From NCBI GenBank assembly GCA_003054495.1, contig CP028514.1, forward strand, positions 2,372,001 through 2,436,000: a DNA stretch of 64,000 nucleotides, given 5' to 3'. Below the pieces are notes generated by a model. It saw only the letters and a program-made list of their open reading frames with translations. It made no database searches and was not told the origin of the DNA. How positions within the stretch are numbered: the stretch's first letter is position 1; each line of letters begins with the position of its first letter. Positions 23,732 through 31,559 of this stretch are shown here, piece by piece. Made by a program: the position numbers and the translations under genes. This stretch comes from Carboxydocella thermautotrophica. Lineage in GTDB: Bacteria; Bacillota; GCA-003054495; Carboxydocellales; Carboxydocellaceae.

Positions 23732-25006
23732 TTATTGCCCCACCATTTCCAAAAATGCCTGAATACGGTTTTGCAGAATTGGTAAATCTTCTTCACTATA
23801 ATCGCTCTCAATTTTGAGTACCGGTATTTCCGCTGCCTGTAAGGCCCGTTCAATTTTATAATATTCAATACTATAAGGATGACAGAATTGCAGGTTATAA
23901 TAAATCACACCATCAATTTTATACTCCTCAACCAAACGCAAAATATCATTTATCCTTTCATTATTGGGCGTAAAGCAGGCACAATTTATTTTCATTGCTC
24001 GCATTGCAATCTGTTTTAATTGTTCAGATATAGTTTGCCCTTCCTCAGTCAGTTGTTCAAAATACCTGGTACCAGTGCAGGTTTCCTCACATACCACTAC
24101 TCCACCACAGCTTTCTATAATATCATGTATTTTCCAGTTAGGAATCGGCATCGGACTCCCGGTAATCAATATCCTCGGAGTGCCTTGAGGCACTACTCCC
24201 ATTCCTTCTTTTACTCTTTCTTCCAGTTCATCACATAACTCCGATACTTTAGCACTAAAACGCTCCGGATCATCAAAGAAAGCGAGCTGGGTAATCAATA
24301 AGGCATCTTTACCGGAGATCGGTACAGGGTCAGCTTTGCGCAAATCGTATAGCCGTCGTAATACTTTTCTTCTATTATTAACTTTAGCAACTGCCTGACT
24401 TAAACTTTCAAAATCTACCGCTTTTCCGGTTTCAGTCTCCAACTTTTGCATCAATCGGTTTACTTCGGCCTCCCAAAGATCGTAATCCTCTTTTTCTTTT
24501 CGTTGGGGCAATTCCATAACATAAGTAGGTATAAAGTCGTTTAAGATTTCCCACGCTTTTTTCTTACCATCACAAGTAGTTTCCCCGATGACAAAATCAG
24601 CTACCTGAAAATAGGGGCATATACTGTCCAGTTTGAAACCGATGCTGGCTTTAATCAATGGGCATATGCTTCTCGGTAATACTTTTTCACCAGTAGCTAC
24701 CGGAAACTGTGCTCCTGCACATAAACCTATGCTGACAGCATCAACAGCTAAAATCAATTCTTCAGGTACAAATACACAAAATGAGGCTACTACTTTTCCA
24801 CCTTTTAGTTTATGATCCACCAATTCTTTTACCCTCAAACCATGTACTTCACTGATAACAAAATCAAAATATTGCATGGCTTGCGGCCTATTGAACTGAT
24901 TAATAAAAGTCTTTTCATAAAGTTCCGGCAAAGCTGCCAGAAATTGATCATGTTTCTCCAAATCAATCCCCAGTTCAGCCCACATTGCGCGCCAGTCATT
25001 ACTCAT
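23732..25006 (-). CDS. Double-cubane-cluster-type protein (HgdB/FldB/BcrB family)
   Basis: A 424-residue protein of the 2-hydroxyglutaryl-CoA dehydratase D-component family. Cysteines in conserved positions include CAGAQFP, RSICPLIK, DSICPYFQ, IGETTCDGKKK, CEETCTG, NCACFTPNNER and FCHPYSIEYY. Dehydratases have two different subunits of this family; here one subunit alone accompanies the activator, as in the double-cubane [8Fe-9S] proteins described from Carboxydothermus, which reduce small molecules such as acetylene. Its physiological substrate is unknown. ATG 25006 has AAAGGAGAGG upstream. The activator gene follows directly. Confidence 0.88.
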   Translation of the reverse strand: MSNDWRAMWAELGIDLEKHDQFLAALPELYEKTFINQFNRPQAMQYFDFVISEVHGLRVKELVDHKLKGGKVVASFCVFVPEELILAVDAVSIGLCAGAQFPVATGEKVLPRSICPLIKASIGFKLDSICPYFQVADFVIGETTCDGKKKAWEILNDFIPTYVMELPQRKEKEDYDLWEAEVNRLMQKLETETGKAVDFESLSQAVAKVNNRRKVLRRLYDLRKADPVPISGKDALLITQLAFFDDPERFSAKVSELCDELEERVKEGMGVVPQGTPRILITGSPMPIPNWKIHDIIESCGGVVVCEETCTGTRYFEQLTEEGQTISEQLKQIAMRAMKINCACFTPNNERINDILRLVEEYKIDGVIYYNLQFCHPYSIEYYKIERALQAAEIPVLKIESDYSEEDLPILQNRIQAFLEMVGQ

Positions 25007-25124
25007 ATAATCCTCTCCTTTGTATTTTTTTCCTTTATCCTTTTCTCGTTTATATATATAACTTCCTGTTTTGATAAGTATAAAATTTTTTTATGATGAA
25101 TGACCGATGATAAAAAAATAAAAT

Positions 25125-25153
25125 AAGACCACTGATGGCATCTCAGTGATCTT
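25125..25153 (-). terminator. Terminator of the DUF421 gene
   Basis: AAGACCACTGA...TCAGTGATCTT stem followed on the minus strand by TATTTTATTTTTTT. Confidence 0.8.
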
Positions 25154-25829
25154 TCTTCTTATCTATATATAAACTGCCCCTGGAATCAATTCCGGCATAC
25201 AAAACTTCCCGGAGATCAAAAATGCCCCGTTTACCCAGTTCGTCCCGCAGCCATTGTTCAGTCAAATTAATTTTTTGCAAGTTTTCCTTTAAAATTTCGC
25301 CATCACTGATTAAGTCCCAGCTCATCCCCTCATACTGAGTGGGTAGCCCCAGGTCTTCCGGTGTAACCGGCCGCTTTTGCGATTTTAGCAAAACACTGAG
25401 CTGACCGTTGGGTTCTAAGACAGCAAACTCCACATCATGCAGGTTAAAGGCATTTTTATTGCGCAATTGCATCAGAAGATCATCTACATTGTAACGGAGT
25501 TTGGCCATGTTTTCTTCCAGAATCTTACCATTATGTACAACGATAGTCGGTTGTCCTTCCAGCAGTTTACGAGCTGGCCGGCTGACCAGGGACAGGTAAC
25601 CCATCATGTAGGTAAGAAAACACCATAGAACCAAACCCAGCAGGTCGGGCAGAAATTTGACTTCCGTATCAATGGCTATCGTCCCGGCCATACTGCCGAT
25701 GGTAATCCCGGTAACATATTCGTAAAAAGTCAGCTGTCCCACCTGTTCCTTATTGAGCAAGCGCGTTAAAATCAGAATAGCTAAAAAGGATCCCAATGTC
25801 CGCAATAACACCTCGGCTATTTCTGCCAT
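25143..25829 (-). CDS. DUF421 membrane protein (YetF family)
   Basis: A 228-residue protein with two to three N-terminal hydrophobic segments (RTLGSFLAILILTRLLN; YEYVTGITIGSMAGTIA; LLGLVLWCFLTYMMGYLSL) and a soluble C-terminal domain of the YetF/DUF421 type (LEGQPTIVVHNGKILEENMAKLRYNVDDLLMQLR, VEFAVLEPNGQLSVLLK). The family is widespread in spore formers; the molecular function is not established. I chose ATG 25829 because GGAGGTGG lies 4 bases upstream; an ATG at 25850 has no such site. It stands alone, with its own terminator. Confidence 0.88.
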   Translation of the reverse strand: MAEIAEVLLRTLGSFLAILILTRLLNKEQVGQLTFYEYVTGITIGSMAGTIAIDTEVKFLPDLLGLVLWCFLTYMMGYLSLVSRPARKLLEGQPTIVVHNGKILEENMAKLRYNVDDLLMQLRNKNAFNLHDVEFAVLEPNGQLSVLLKSQKRPVTPEDLGLPTQYEGMSWDLISDGEILKENLQKINLTEQWLRDELGKRGIFDLREVLYAGIDSRGSLYIDKKKDH

Positions 25830-25899
25830 TTTACCACCTCCAGTTTTCATACATTCCTAGTTTGAAAAAGGGCAGGCCAAAATATACGCCAAAGCAAAA

Positions 25900-25925
25900 A
25901 GGACCCCGGCCTAAATCCGGAGTCC
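25900..25925 (-). terminator. Terminator of the DUF2680-like gene
   Basis: AGGAC-CCCGG...CCGG-AGTCCT stem followed on the minus strand by TTTTTGCTTT. Confidence 0.8.
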
Positions 25926-25934
25926 TCTTTGTAG

Positions 25935-26375
25935 CTATACCCCCTGGCTACTGGTATTGGTTGTGTTGTTAGTATTATTGGAATTGTTACCTGTACCAGG
26001 GTTGACACCATTCCAGCCCCCACCTGGTCCAAAACCGGGTCCAAAACCACCTCTGCCAAAGCCGCCCCGTTTACAAGGGCCGCCGCCAAAACCGCCGGCC
26101 CCTGGCAAAATCCCGTTCTCTTCTCTAAATTTCTGCATCTGGTCCATCCGGTCCTTAATCAGTTTGCCCTGATCTTCTGTCAATTGACCCGCTTCCACAT
26201 ACTTGTCGACAATCTTTTTACGCAGCTCAATTATTTGTTTTTCAAGACTCAGGATTTCCTTCTTCTGGGCATCGGTCAATGTCTTCTGGGCCGTAGTGGT
26301 CAAGGCCGCAAAAGCGGGGACAGCCATTGCCAGCATCAGGACCACAGCCAGTCCGATGAAAATTTTGCGTTTCAT
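25935..26375 (-). CDS. Secreted DUF2680-like protein with Gly/Asn-rich tail
   Basis: A 146-residue exported protein. MKRKIFIGLAVVLMLAMAVPAFA is a clear signal peptide, cleaved after AFA. The mature part has an amphipathic helical segment (DAQKKEILSLEKQIIELRKKIVDKYVEAGQLTEDQGKLIKDRM) similar to DUF2680 proteins of clostridia, then a Gly/Phe/Pro-rich stretch (GGFGRGGFGPGFGPGGG) and an Asn/Thr-rich end. The family resembles LTXXQ/Spy-like envelope proteins in layout but no function is known. AGGAGG lies before ATG 26375; it has its own terminator. Confidence 0.8.
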   Translation of the reverse strand: MKRKIFIGLAVVLMLAMAVPAFAALTTTAQKTLTDAQKKEILSLEKQIIELRKKIVDKYVEAGQLTEDQGKLIKDRMDQMQKFREENGILPGAGGFGGGPCKRGGFGRGGFGPGFGPGGGWNGVNPGTGNNSNNTNNTTNTSSQGV

Positions 26376-26466
26376 CCTCCATTCACCTCCTTGTCCTTGA
26401 TTTCAAGTTTAGTATAACCGTTCAAGATGGCAGAATTAGGGCAAGTGTGTGACATTTTTGTGAAAA

Positions 26467-26988
26467 CTAGCTGACCATTTTTGTGGCTGCTAGCGGTACA
26501 CGCCGGAACAACACGGTCAAAGTCTGCCCCCGGCAAATTACCGCAACCCTGCTAAAACCGGCTGGGATGACCCTTGCCTCTATTTCTTCCTCAGTCAAAG
26601 TATTACGCCCTGACCCGGGTCTCCTGTAAGCTACATCCAGCAAAAACAGTCCTCCAGGCCGCAGATTGCGCCAGACATTAGAAAGCAGCCGCTGTTTTTC
26701 CCTTTCATCCTCAATGATATTGAAGACAAAATTGCACGTCACCAGATCCAGACATAGAGATGTGTCTTTCAGCTCATCTACTGCCAGTATTCCTTTCACC
26801 CCACTGGTACGAGCCTGCCCTGCCACTTTCTCCAGCTGTGCAGGCAAATCGGTAATGTAGACAGTATAGCCCCGGTTCAACAGATACCTGGTATTGCGCA
26901 GGGTGCCTGCGCCATAATCCAGCACCCTTCTTACTTTTTCCCGTTGAAAAAGGGGTTCCAGCAATAACAAACTTTTTACAGCAGCCAT
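26467..26988 (-). CDS. Class I SAM-dependent methyltransferase
   Basis: A 173-residue protein with the Rossmann methyltransferase motifs: motif I VRRVLDYGAGTLRNTRYLL, motif II GYTVYITDLP, and the segment LDLVTCNFVFNIIEDEREKQRLLSNVWRNLRPGGLFLLDV typical of motifs IV-V. The C-terminus is short. Target molecule unknown. ATG 26988 gives GGAG at 8 bases; GTG 26997 and ATG 26994 are alternatives but would put GGAG too close. The gene is alone between two intergenic gaps. Confidence 0.82.
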   Translation of the reverse strand: MAAVKSLLLLEPLFQREKVRRVLDYGAGTLRNTRYLLNRGYTVYITDLPAQLEKVAGQARTSGVKGILAVDELKDTSLCLDLVTCNFVFNIIEDEREKQRLLSNVWRNLRPGGLFLLDVAYRRPGSGRNTLTEEEIEARVIPAGFSRVAVICRGQTLTVLFRRVPLAATKMVS

Positions 26989-27065
26989 ATCCATCACTCC
27001 ATAATTTGATATTGATTTTCATTTTCATTTTAGTAAGACCCTTTGTTTTTGTCAATAAAAAAAAC

Positions 27066-27090
27066 GAGGGGTCTCCCCCTCATTTTTCCC
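27066..27090 (-). terminator. Terminator of the bofC-like gene
   Basis: GAGGGG...CCCCTC stem just past the stop, followed on the minus strand by TTTTTTTT. Confidence 0.82.
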
Positions 27091-27091
27091 A

Positions 27092-27706
27092 TTACTCTTC
27101 CCGGTATTCATCCAGATTATCCAGAAAAGAGTTGAGTGCACCATCATTTTTGAATTCCAGCACTCGCCGTAAATCCTCTTTTTCAGCCTCAGTTAATTGC
27201 TGCCATTGTTTGACTTTATACAAGCGGCTGCGCAATTCTGCGGGCAATTGCTCCACAGGAATGGCTTCCCGCTGCAGCAAAAGACCCCCTCCACCCAGGG
27301 GCCCATGGTAGATAGCCAGAAAACCCTGCTCGACACCCAGATGGCGGTATTCCCGGTGGACGGGACAAAAATCATCCACCCTTTTGCGCAAGATCAGCAG
27401 GGTACTGGCCGGGAATTCTACCTCCCAGCCTTCCTGGGCGGAAAACTGTTTTTTTATCCTGTCCTCAGTCAAGCCTTTGATGGCCGGCCAGGGCCCCGTC
27501 ACCGTTTGTTCCTTCTCCCCGCATAAGAAGATTTTCTCCTGGCGGATCTGGGTCTGGTCTGTCACCTTTTTAGGTTCAAGAATAGGCGCCGGTGTGGGCT
27601 TGGTAGCCGGCACCAGGGCCCGATAGCCATAATACAGGACAGCTCCTGTACCCAGTCCCAGAGAGAGCATCCCCACCAGCCAGAGAGTCACTACATATTT
27701 ACGCAT
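27092..27706 (-). CDS. bofC: BofC-like sporulation protein
   Basis: A 204-residue protein with an N-terminal membrane anchor or signal peptide (VVTLWLVGMLSLGLGTGAVLYYGYRA) and an extracytoplasmic part. The C-terminal region, HLGVEQGFLAIYHGPLGGGGLLLQREAIPVEQLPAELRSRLYKV followed by LTEAEKEDLRRVLE, matches the BofC C-terminal domain. In Bacillus BofC acts in the forespore membrane space on sigma-K checkpoint signalling; the function here is inferred from the domain. ATG 27706 is preceded by AAAGGAGG, which lies in the 3' arm of a hairpin shared with the yebC terminator region. It lies 55 bases after yebC on the same strand. Confidence 0.75.
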   Translation of the reverse strand: MRKYVVTLWLVGMLSLGLGTGAVLYYGYRALVPATKPTPAPILEPKKVTDQTQIRQEKIFLCGEKEQTVTGPWPAIKGLTEDRIKKQFSAQEGWEVEFPASTLLILRKRVDDFCPVHREYRHLGVEQGFLAIYHGPLGGGGLLLQREAIPVEQLPAELRSRLYKVKQWQQLTEAEKEDLRRVLEFKNDGALNSFLDNLDEYREE

Positions 27707-27713
27707 AAAAATA

Positions 27714-27746
27714 CCTCCTTTGGGTACGATTATTCCCCAAAGGAGG
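27714..27746 (-). promoter_or_regulatory. Hairpin sequestering the bofC-like ribosome site
   Basis: On the minus strand CCTCCTTTGGG, an 11-base loop, CCCAAAGGAGG: a perfect 11-bp stem whose 3' arm contains the AAAGGAGG of the bofC-like gene, followed by TATTTTT. It may terminate yebC transcription and would mask the ribosome site on read-through mRNA. Confidence 0.7.
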
Positions 27747-27761
27747 CAGCTTTAAACCAGT

Positions 27762-28505
27762 TCAGGCCATTTCTGCCAGATCGATATCAAAGTTGGCGTA
27801 AACATCCTGCACATCATCATGATCTTCCAGGGCTTCCATTAGCTTGAGCATTTTCGCCGCTTCATCACCGGTCAGGGCCACGGTAGTCTTGGGCAGCATG
27901 GTGACCTGAGCCATAGCAATAGGATAGCCGGCTGCTTCCAGTGCCTCTTTCACCTGGTCAAAATCATCGGGCTGAGTGATAATTTCCATGCTTTCCTCAT
28001 CACTTTTTACATCCTCTGCCCCGGCTTCAATAGCGGTCAACATGACCTCATCCTCATCAGCCTTTAATTCTGCTTTGTCGATAACGATCAGACCCCTGGG
28101 GTCAAAGAGCCAGGCCACACAGCCTGTTTCCCCCAGACTGCCGCCATTGCGGGAAAAGATATGTCTGATTTCAGAAGCAGTCCGGTTACGATTATCGGTC
28201 ATGATATTCATCAGCACAGCTACTCCGCCTGGACCATAGCCTTCATAGACCAGTTCCTCGTAGTTGGTATTGTTACCCGCCCCGGAAGCCCTTTCAATCA
28301 CCCGCTGGATATTGTCATTGGGAATATTATTTTCACGGGCTTTCTGGATGACGGCTTTCAGCCTGGGATTGGCTTCCGGATCCGGTCCCCCGGCCTTGAC
28401 CGCTACCATGATTTCCCGGGAAATTTTGGTGAAAATCTTGGCCCGTACGGCATCCTGCTTGGCCTTACGGTGTTTGATATTGGCCCATTTACTGTGACCT
28501 GCCAT
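27762..28505 (-). CDS. yebC: YebC/PmpR-family protein
   Basis: A 247-residue full-length member: [28 protein letters not shown] at the start, [49 protein letters not shown] and the acidic C-terminus [17 protein letters not shown] are diagnostic. The family was annotated as transcriptional regulators, and recent work links YebC to ribosome function at proline stretches. GGAGAGG lies 10 bases before ATG 28505. It is followed by the bofC-like gene, with a strong hairpin between. Confidence 0.97.
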   Translation of the reverse strand: MAGHSKWANIKHRKAKQDAVRAKIFTKISREIMVAVKAGGPDPEANPRLKAVIQKARENNIPNDNIQRVIERASGAGNNTNYEELVYEGYGPGGVAVLMNIMTDNRNRTASEIRHIFSRNGGSLGETGCVAWLFDPRGLIVIDKAELKADEDEVMLTAIEAGAEDVKSDEESMEIITQPDDFDQVKEALEAAGYPIAMAQVTMLPKTTVALTGDEAAKMLKLMEALEDHDDVQDVYANFDIDLAEMA

Positions 28506-28677
28506 CAGATACCTCTCCTTTATGTCTTTTATCCTGTCTTATTTTAGCATAAGCCCCTTGTTATTGAAAAGGAGAAAGTACAGGAAAAAATCACAGTACA
28601 AGCAGGATTTTGCTGAAAATTATGGAATTTAGAAAGAAAGGGTCAGATTCGAGGCAAAAGCCCGGGAGGGAAAAAAA

Positions 28678-29796
28678 GTGAAACAAATCATCGAAACCAT
28701 TGGTTCTGACTATCCCATGGGAGTGTTACAGGGCAGGATGGCCAAACAGCAAATTGCGGAAATGTGGCAAAAAGTCCAGGATTCCACCCTCCTGGCCCAC
28801 AACCGGCCACCTTTAATGCCCAAACCCCTGCACCTTTTGCATTGTCAGAAAAAAGCCGATACTTTTTTGAAAAACTACCTGCAAAGAGCATTGCCGGAGG
28901 AATGTGAACGAATTCACGGCCTCGCCCAGGGAGCTGCTCTTCCCGAGGAAGCCCTTTTATTTATGCAAGTGCTGGAAATGGAACTGGTACCAAAAGCCGA
29001 CACCTATACCCTCACGGCCGGTTTGGGCTTTGTAGCCGGTCCCCAGGCTACTATTCAGGAAGAAGTACTTATTTGCTCAATCTGGGACTTCGCCCTGCCT
29101 GTCGAAGACCAGTTGCTGGTGCGTAAAAGCTGGCCCCGTCAGGGTAACAGTTCCCTGGATGTAACCCTGGCCCACCTGGCCGGTTGCCTGGGAGGGGTAA
29201 ATCAGCACGGCCTGGCTGTAGCCCTCTTCCCGGCTTATGCCGCTGACAGCCTTTCCTTGAAGGCTGTTCCCCTTAACCTGCTGGTCCAAAAAGTACTGGC
29301 CAGCACCGCTACTGCCGAGGAAGGGGCTGCTTTGCTGGAAAAATACCATCGTGACATTGGAGCCACCGTATGTCTGGCCGACAGCTCTGGCAAAATAATA
29401 TTATTGGAGTTGAGCCGAACTGACCAGGCCCGGCGTCAGGCCGAAACGGGGATGAACTGGATTACTACCCGGTTTACTTCCCAGTTGCCCCAGGTTACAG
29501 AAGAATACTTCAGCAAAAAAGCTCATCCTTCCTTCCAGGGTCTGCCTATTCATCAACCTGCTCAGGAGCGGGCACGGCAGTTACAGGAAAAAATCCAGCA
29601 GGTTGGCTTGCTGGAGCCGGAAAATATCTTGCCTTTACTCAGAGATCATGGTCAGGGTCAGGGCGAAAACAGCCTTTGTCGCCACGGTAAAATGCTTACC
29701 ACCCAGCTGGCTTTTATCCTGCAACCACGCCTCAAACGCCTCTGGGTCTACCTGGGTTCACCCTGTCTCAATCAATGGCAAAAATGGGGGCTGTAA
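28678..29796 (+). CDS. C45-type (acyltransferase/hydrolase) fold protein, nucleophile Cys not evident
   Basis: A 372-residue protein resembling the acyl-CoA:6-APA acyltransferase (peptidase C45) family. The typical layout is visible: an N-terminal helical propeptide-like part (GRMAKQQIAEMW, FLKNYLQRALPEECERIHGLAQGAALPEEALLFMQ), then a beta-rich part with CSIWDFALP at the usual N-x-D position and LAHLAGCLGGVNQHGLAVALF. Active members have a GC(T/S) at the autoprocessing site; here the matching position appears to read LTAGLGFVAG without Cys. It may therefore not self-process. GTG 28678 follows GGGAGGG. It is followed by a DUF155-like gene three bases later. Function unknown. Confidence 0.65.
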   Translation: MKQIIETIGSDYPMGVLQGRMAKQQIAEMWQKVQDSTLLAHNRPPLMPKPLHLLHCQKKADTFLKNYLQRALPEECERIHGLAQGAALPEEALLFMQVLEMELVPKADTYTLTAGLGFVAGPQATIQEEVLICSIWDFALPVEDQLLVRKSWPRQGNSSLDVTLAHLAGCLGGVNQHGLAVALFPAYAADSLSLKAVPLNLLVQKVLASTATAEEGAALLEKYHRDIGATVCLADSSGKIILLELSRTDQARRQAETGMNWITTRFTSQLPQVTEEYFSKKAHPSFQGLPIHQPAQERARQLQEKIQQVGLLEPENILPLLRDHGQGQGENSLCRHGKMLTTQLAFILQPRLKRLWVYLGSPCLNQWQKWGL

Positions 29797-29799
29797 TCA

Positions 29800-30858
29800 G
29801 TGCAAACCGGAATCTGGCTTTATCGTCTCTATGATGTAGCAGAAGAAATCGATCTGAACCGGGTGGAACAGCTGCTATCTGTCACCTTACCTACCGTGCG
29901 GCTGCGGCTGGCCAAAATCCGGGCCAAATCCATGCAACTGGCCAACCCGCCGGTAGCGGTGGAATTACTGGAGGAAAGCCTTTATCTGGGCCCCTGGCAG
30001 GTAAATGTCCAGTGGTCAGCTAAAATTTTCGATCTGGGAGTAGTTTCTCTGGTTATGCGGATCCTGATGCCAGGGGAAGTGGACCTCTCCCTCTGGACGG
30101 AAATGGCCAACTTCCTGTATAACAGCGAAGAAGTGGAAATGCATTTTGAACGGCAGCTGGCCACTGTGATACACTCCCTGGCTCCGGCTTTGCATAAACC
30201 CGCTGCCAGCCACAATATGATGGAGGATTTTACCGTCTACTACTTTCGGCGCTGGAATCGGGACTGGGACCCCGTTCCCTTGCTGCTGGCCGAAACAGAG
30301 AAGGTCAGCAATCAGGTGCGCCGGGATACCATGCAGCATAGTTTCAGTTACGGCCCGGATGATCTGACCATCATCACCTGGGACTCCGCCCTGGTTTATG
30401 ATGCCGGTGGCAGTACAGATATTCCCGATCTACTGGAACTTGGTCTGGCGCAGCTGCTGGAATTACGCTACTATGACGATCTCTTGAGCCGGGAGCTGGC
30501 TCAGGCCTATCAGGACATCGAATGGGCTGAACGCCGGCTGGGCCGGCTCAGCCAGTACCGGCGGATAATGAAACGTTTAATGGAACTGGTCGTGGATATC
30601 ACGGAAATCATTGACCGTATCCAGAATTCCTTGAAGGTAACAGAAGACATTTTTTATGCTCGCGTCTATAGTGCCGCCCTCAGCATTTTTCGCACCAGGG
30701 TCTGGGTGGAAAGTATCGAACGGAAAACCAATTTGTTGCGCGAAACCTATTCCATGCTCAGTGAAGAAATTGTTACCCGCCGTTCCATGACCCTGGAGGT
30801 AGCGATTGTCTTGTTGTTTATCCTGGAAATTATCATGGGCCTGTTCGGTCATTTCTAG
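29800..30858 (+). CDS. DUF155/RMD1-like protein with C-terminal membrane anchor
   Basis: A 352-residue protein. The segment ALVYDAGGSTDIPDLLELGLAQLLELRYYDDLLSREL followed by a long helical coiled-coil region and a C-terminal hydrophobic segment (LEVAIVLLFILEIIMGLFGHF) matches the layout of the DUF155/RMD1 (YagE) family, members of which are organelle- or membrane-attached in yeast; bacterial function is unknown. The start GTG 29800 has GGGGG upstream and lies 3 bases after the C45-like gene, so the two form an operon. It overlaps the convergent yunB-like gene by 26 bases at the 3' ends. Confidence 0.7.
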   Translation: MQTGIWLYRLYDVAEEIDLNRVEQLLSVTLPTVRLRLAKIRAKSMQLANPPVAVELLEESLYLGPWQVNVQWSAKIFDLGVVSLVMRILMPGEVDLSLWTEMANFLYNSEEVEMHFERQLATVIHSLAPALHKPAASHNMMEDFTVYYFRRWNRDWDPVPLLLAETEKVSNQVRRDTMQHSFSYGPDDLTIITWDSALVYDAGGSTDIPDLLELGLAQLLELRYYDDLLSRELAQAYQDIEWAERRLGRLSQYRRIMKRLMELVVDITEIIDRIQNSLKVTEDIFYARVYSAALSIFRTRVWVESIERKTNLLRETYSMLSEEIVTRRSMTLEVAIVLLFILEIIMGLFGHF

Positions 30859-31504
30859 AACTAAAATCCCCATAAAATTGCGGTACAGGACCCACCACCA
30901 TCAGATTGGTCAGCAGCACCTCAGTGTGTACAGGTACAGTCCGATCTGTAAAGGGCGGCACCACGATTTGCAGCTGGGTCTCCACCATCAAGCTGATTAC
31001 GTGCCGGGTCTGGTTGATCCCGGCTGTTTTTACTTCATTTTTTATCTCCGTTTTAACTGCACCTGTGGGCCAAACTTCCACTTTAATCCCTGGCCCCCAG
31101 GCCGCCAGCCAGGTGATACGGGTAATCGTCCCCAGCGGAACGGTTACCTTTTTTATTTTCAATTCCTCCAGGCGTCGGTTTACTGTTAATGCTACCCGGC
31201 TCTGCAGCTTGTCGAGAGCTACCACATCCGGTTCCATCAGCACTGGCCGCCCTTCCCCATCTTTATATACCTTAACCAGGTTGCCCTGGCCGAAACGTTC
31301 CATCTCTTCCAGAACAGAGCGATGCACAATTTCCGTGGCCAGGCGCTTGACCTGGGCCTCTGCTTCAGCCCGCAAGGGAGCAGCAATGAGGAGATCCAGC
31401 AGATAAAAGCCGCTAATGAGGATTGCGACCAGGAATAGAACCAGCGCCAGCCACGGTCTCCGCCGGCGTGGGCCAAAACCCTGCAGTGATGGACGGCGTC
31501 CCAT
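30833..31504 (-). CDS. yunB: YunB-like sporulation protein
   Basis: A 223-residue protein with one N-terminal membrane segment (PWLALVLFLVAILISGFYLLD) and an extracytoplasmic domain with the YunB pattern: AEAQVKRLATEIVHRSVLEEM, LVKVYKDGEGRPVLMEPDVVALDKLQSRV, GTITRITWLAAWGPGIKVEVWPTGAVKTE and ISLMVETQLQIVVPPFTDRTVPVHTEVLLTNLMVVGPVPQFYGDF. YunB is sigma-E-controlled in Bacillus and needed for efficient sporulation. ATG 31504 has GGAGGTGA 8 bases upstream; that site lies in the 3' arm of a hairpin (31514-31541). It follows tyrS by 55 bases. Confidence 0.88.
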   Translation of the reverse strand: MGRRPSLQGFGPRRRRPWLALVLFLVAILISGFYLLDLLIAAPLRAEAEAQVKRLATEIVHRSVLEEMERFGQGNLVKVYKDGEGRPVLMEPDVVALDKLQSRVALTVNRRLEELKIKKVTVPLGTITRITWLAAWGPGIKVEVWPTGAVKTEIKNEVKTAGINQTRHVISLMVETQLQIVVPPFTDRTVPVHTEVLLTNLMVVGPVPQFYGDFSSRNDRTGP

Positions 31505-31541
31505 AAAAAAATTCACCTCCACCCTAATCTATGTGGAGGTG
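31505..31541 (-). terminator. tyrS terminator carrying the yunB ribosome site
   Basis: On the minus strand CACCTCCAC, a 10-base loop, GTGGAGGTG then AATTTTTTT. The stem's 3' arm contains the GGAGGTG of the yunB-like gene and the T run touches its ATG. Confidence 0.8.
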
Positions 31542-31559
31542 AACCAGTAGGTGAAAGCC

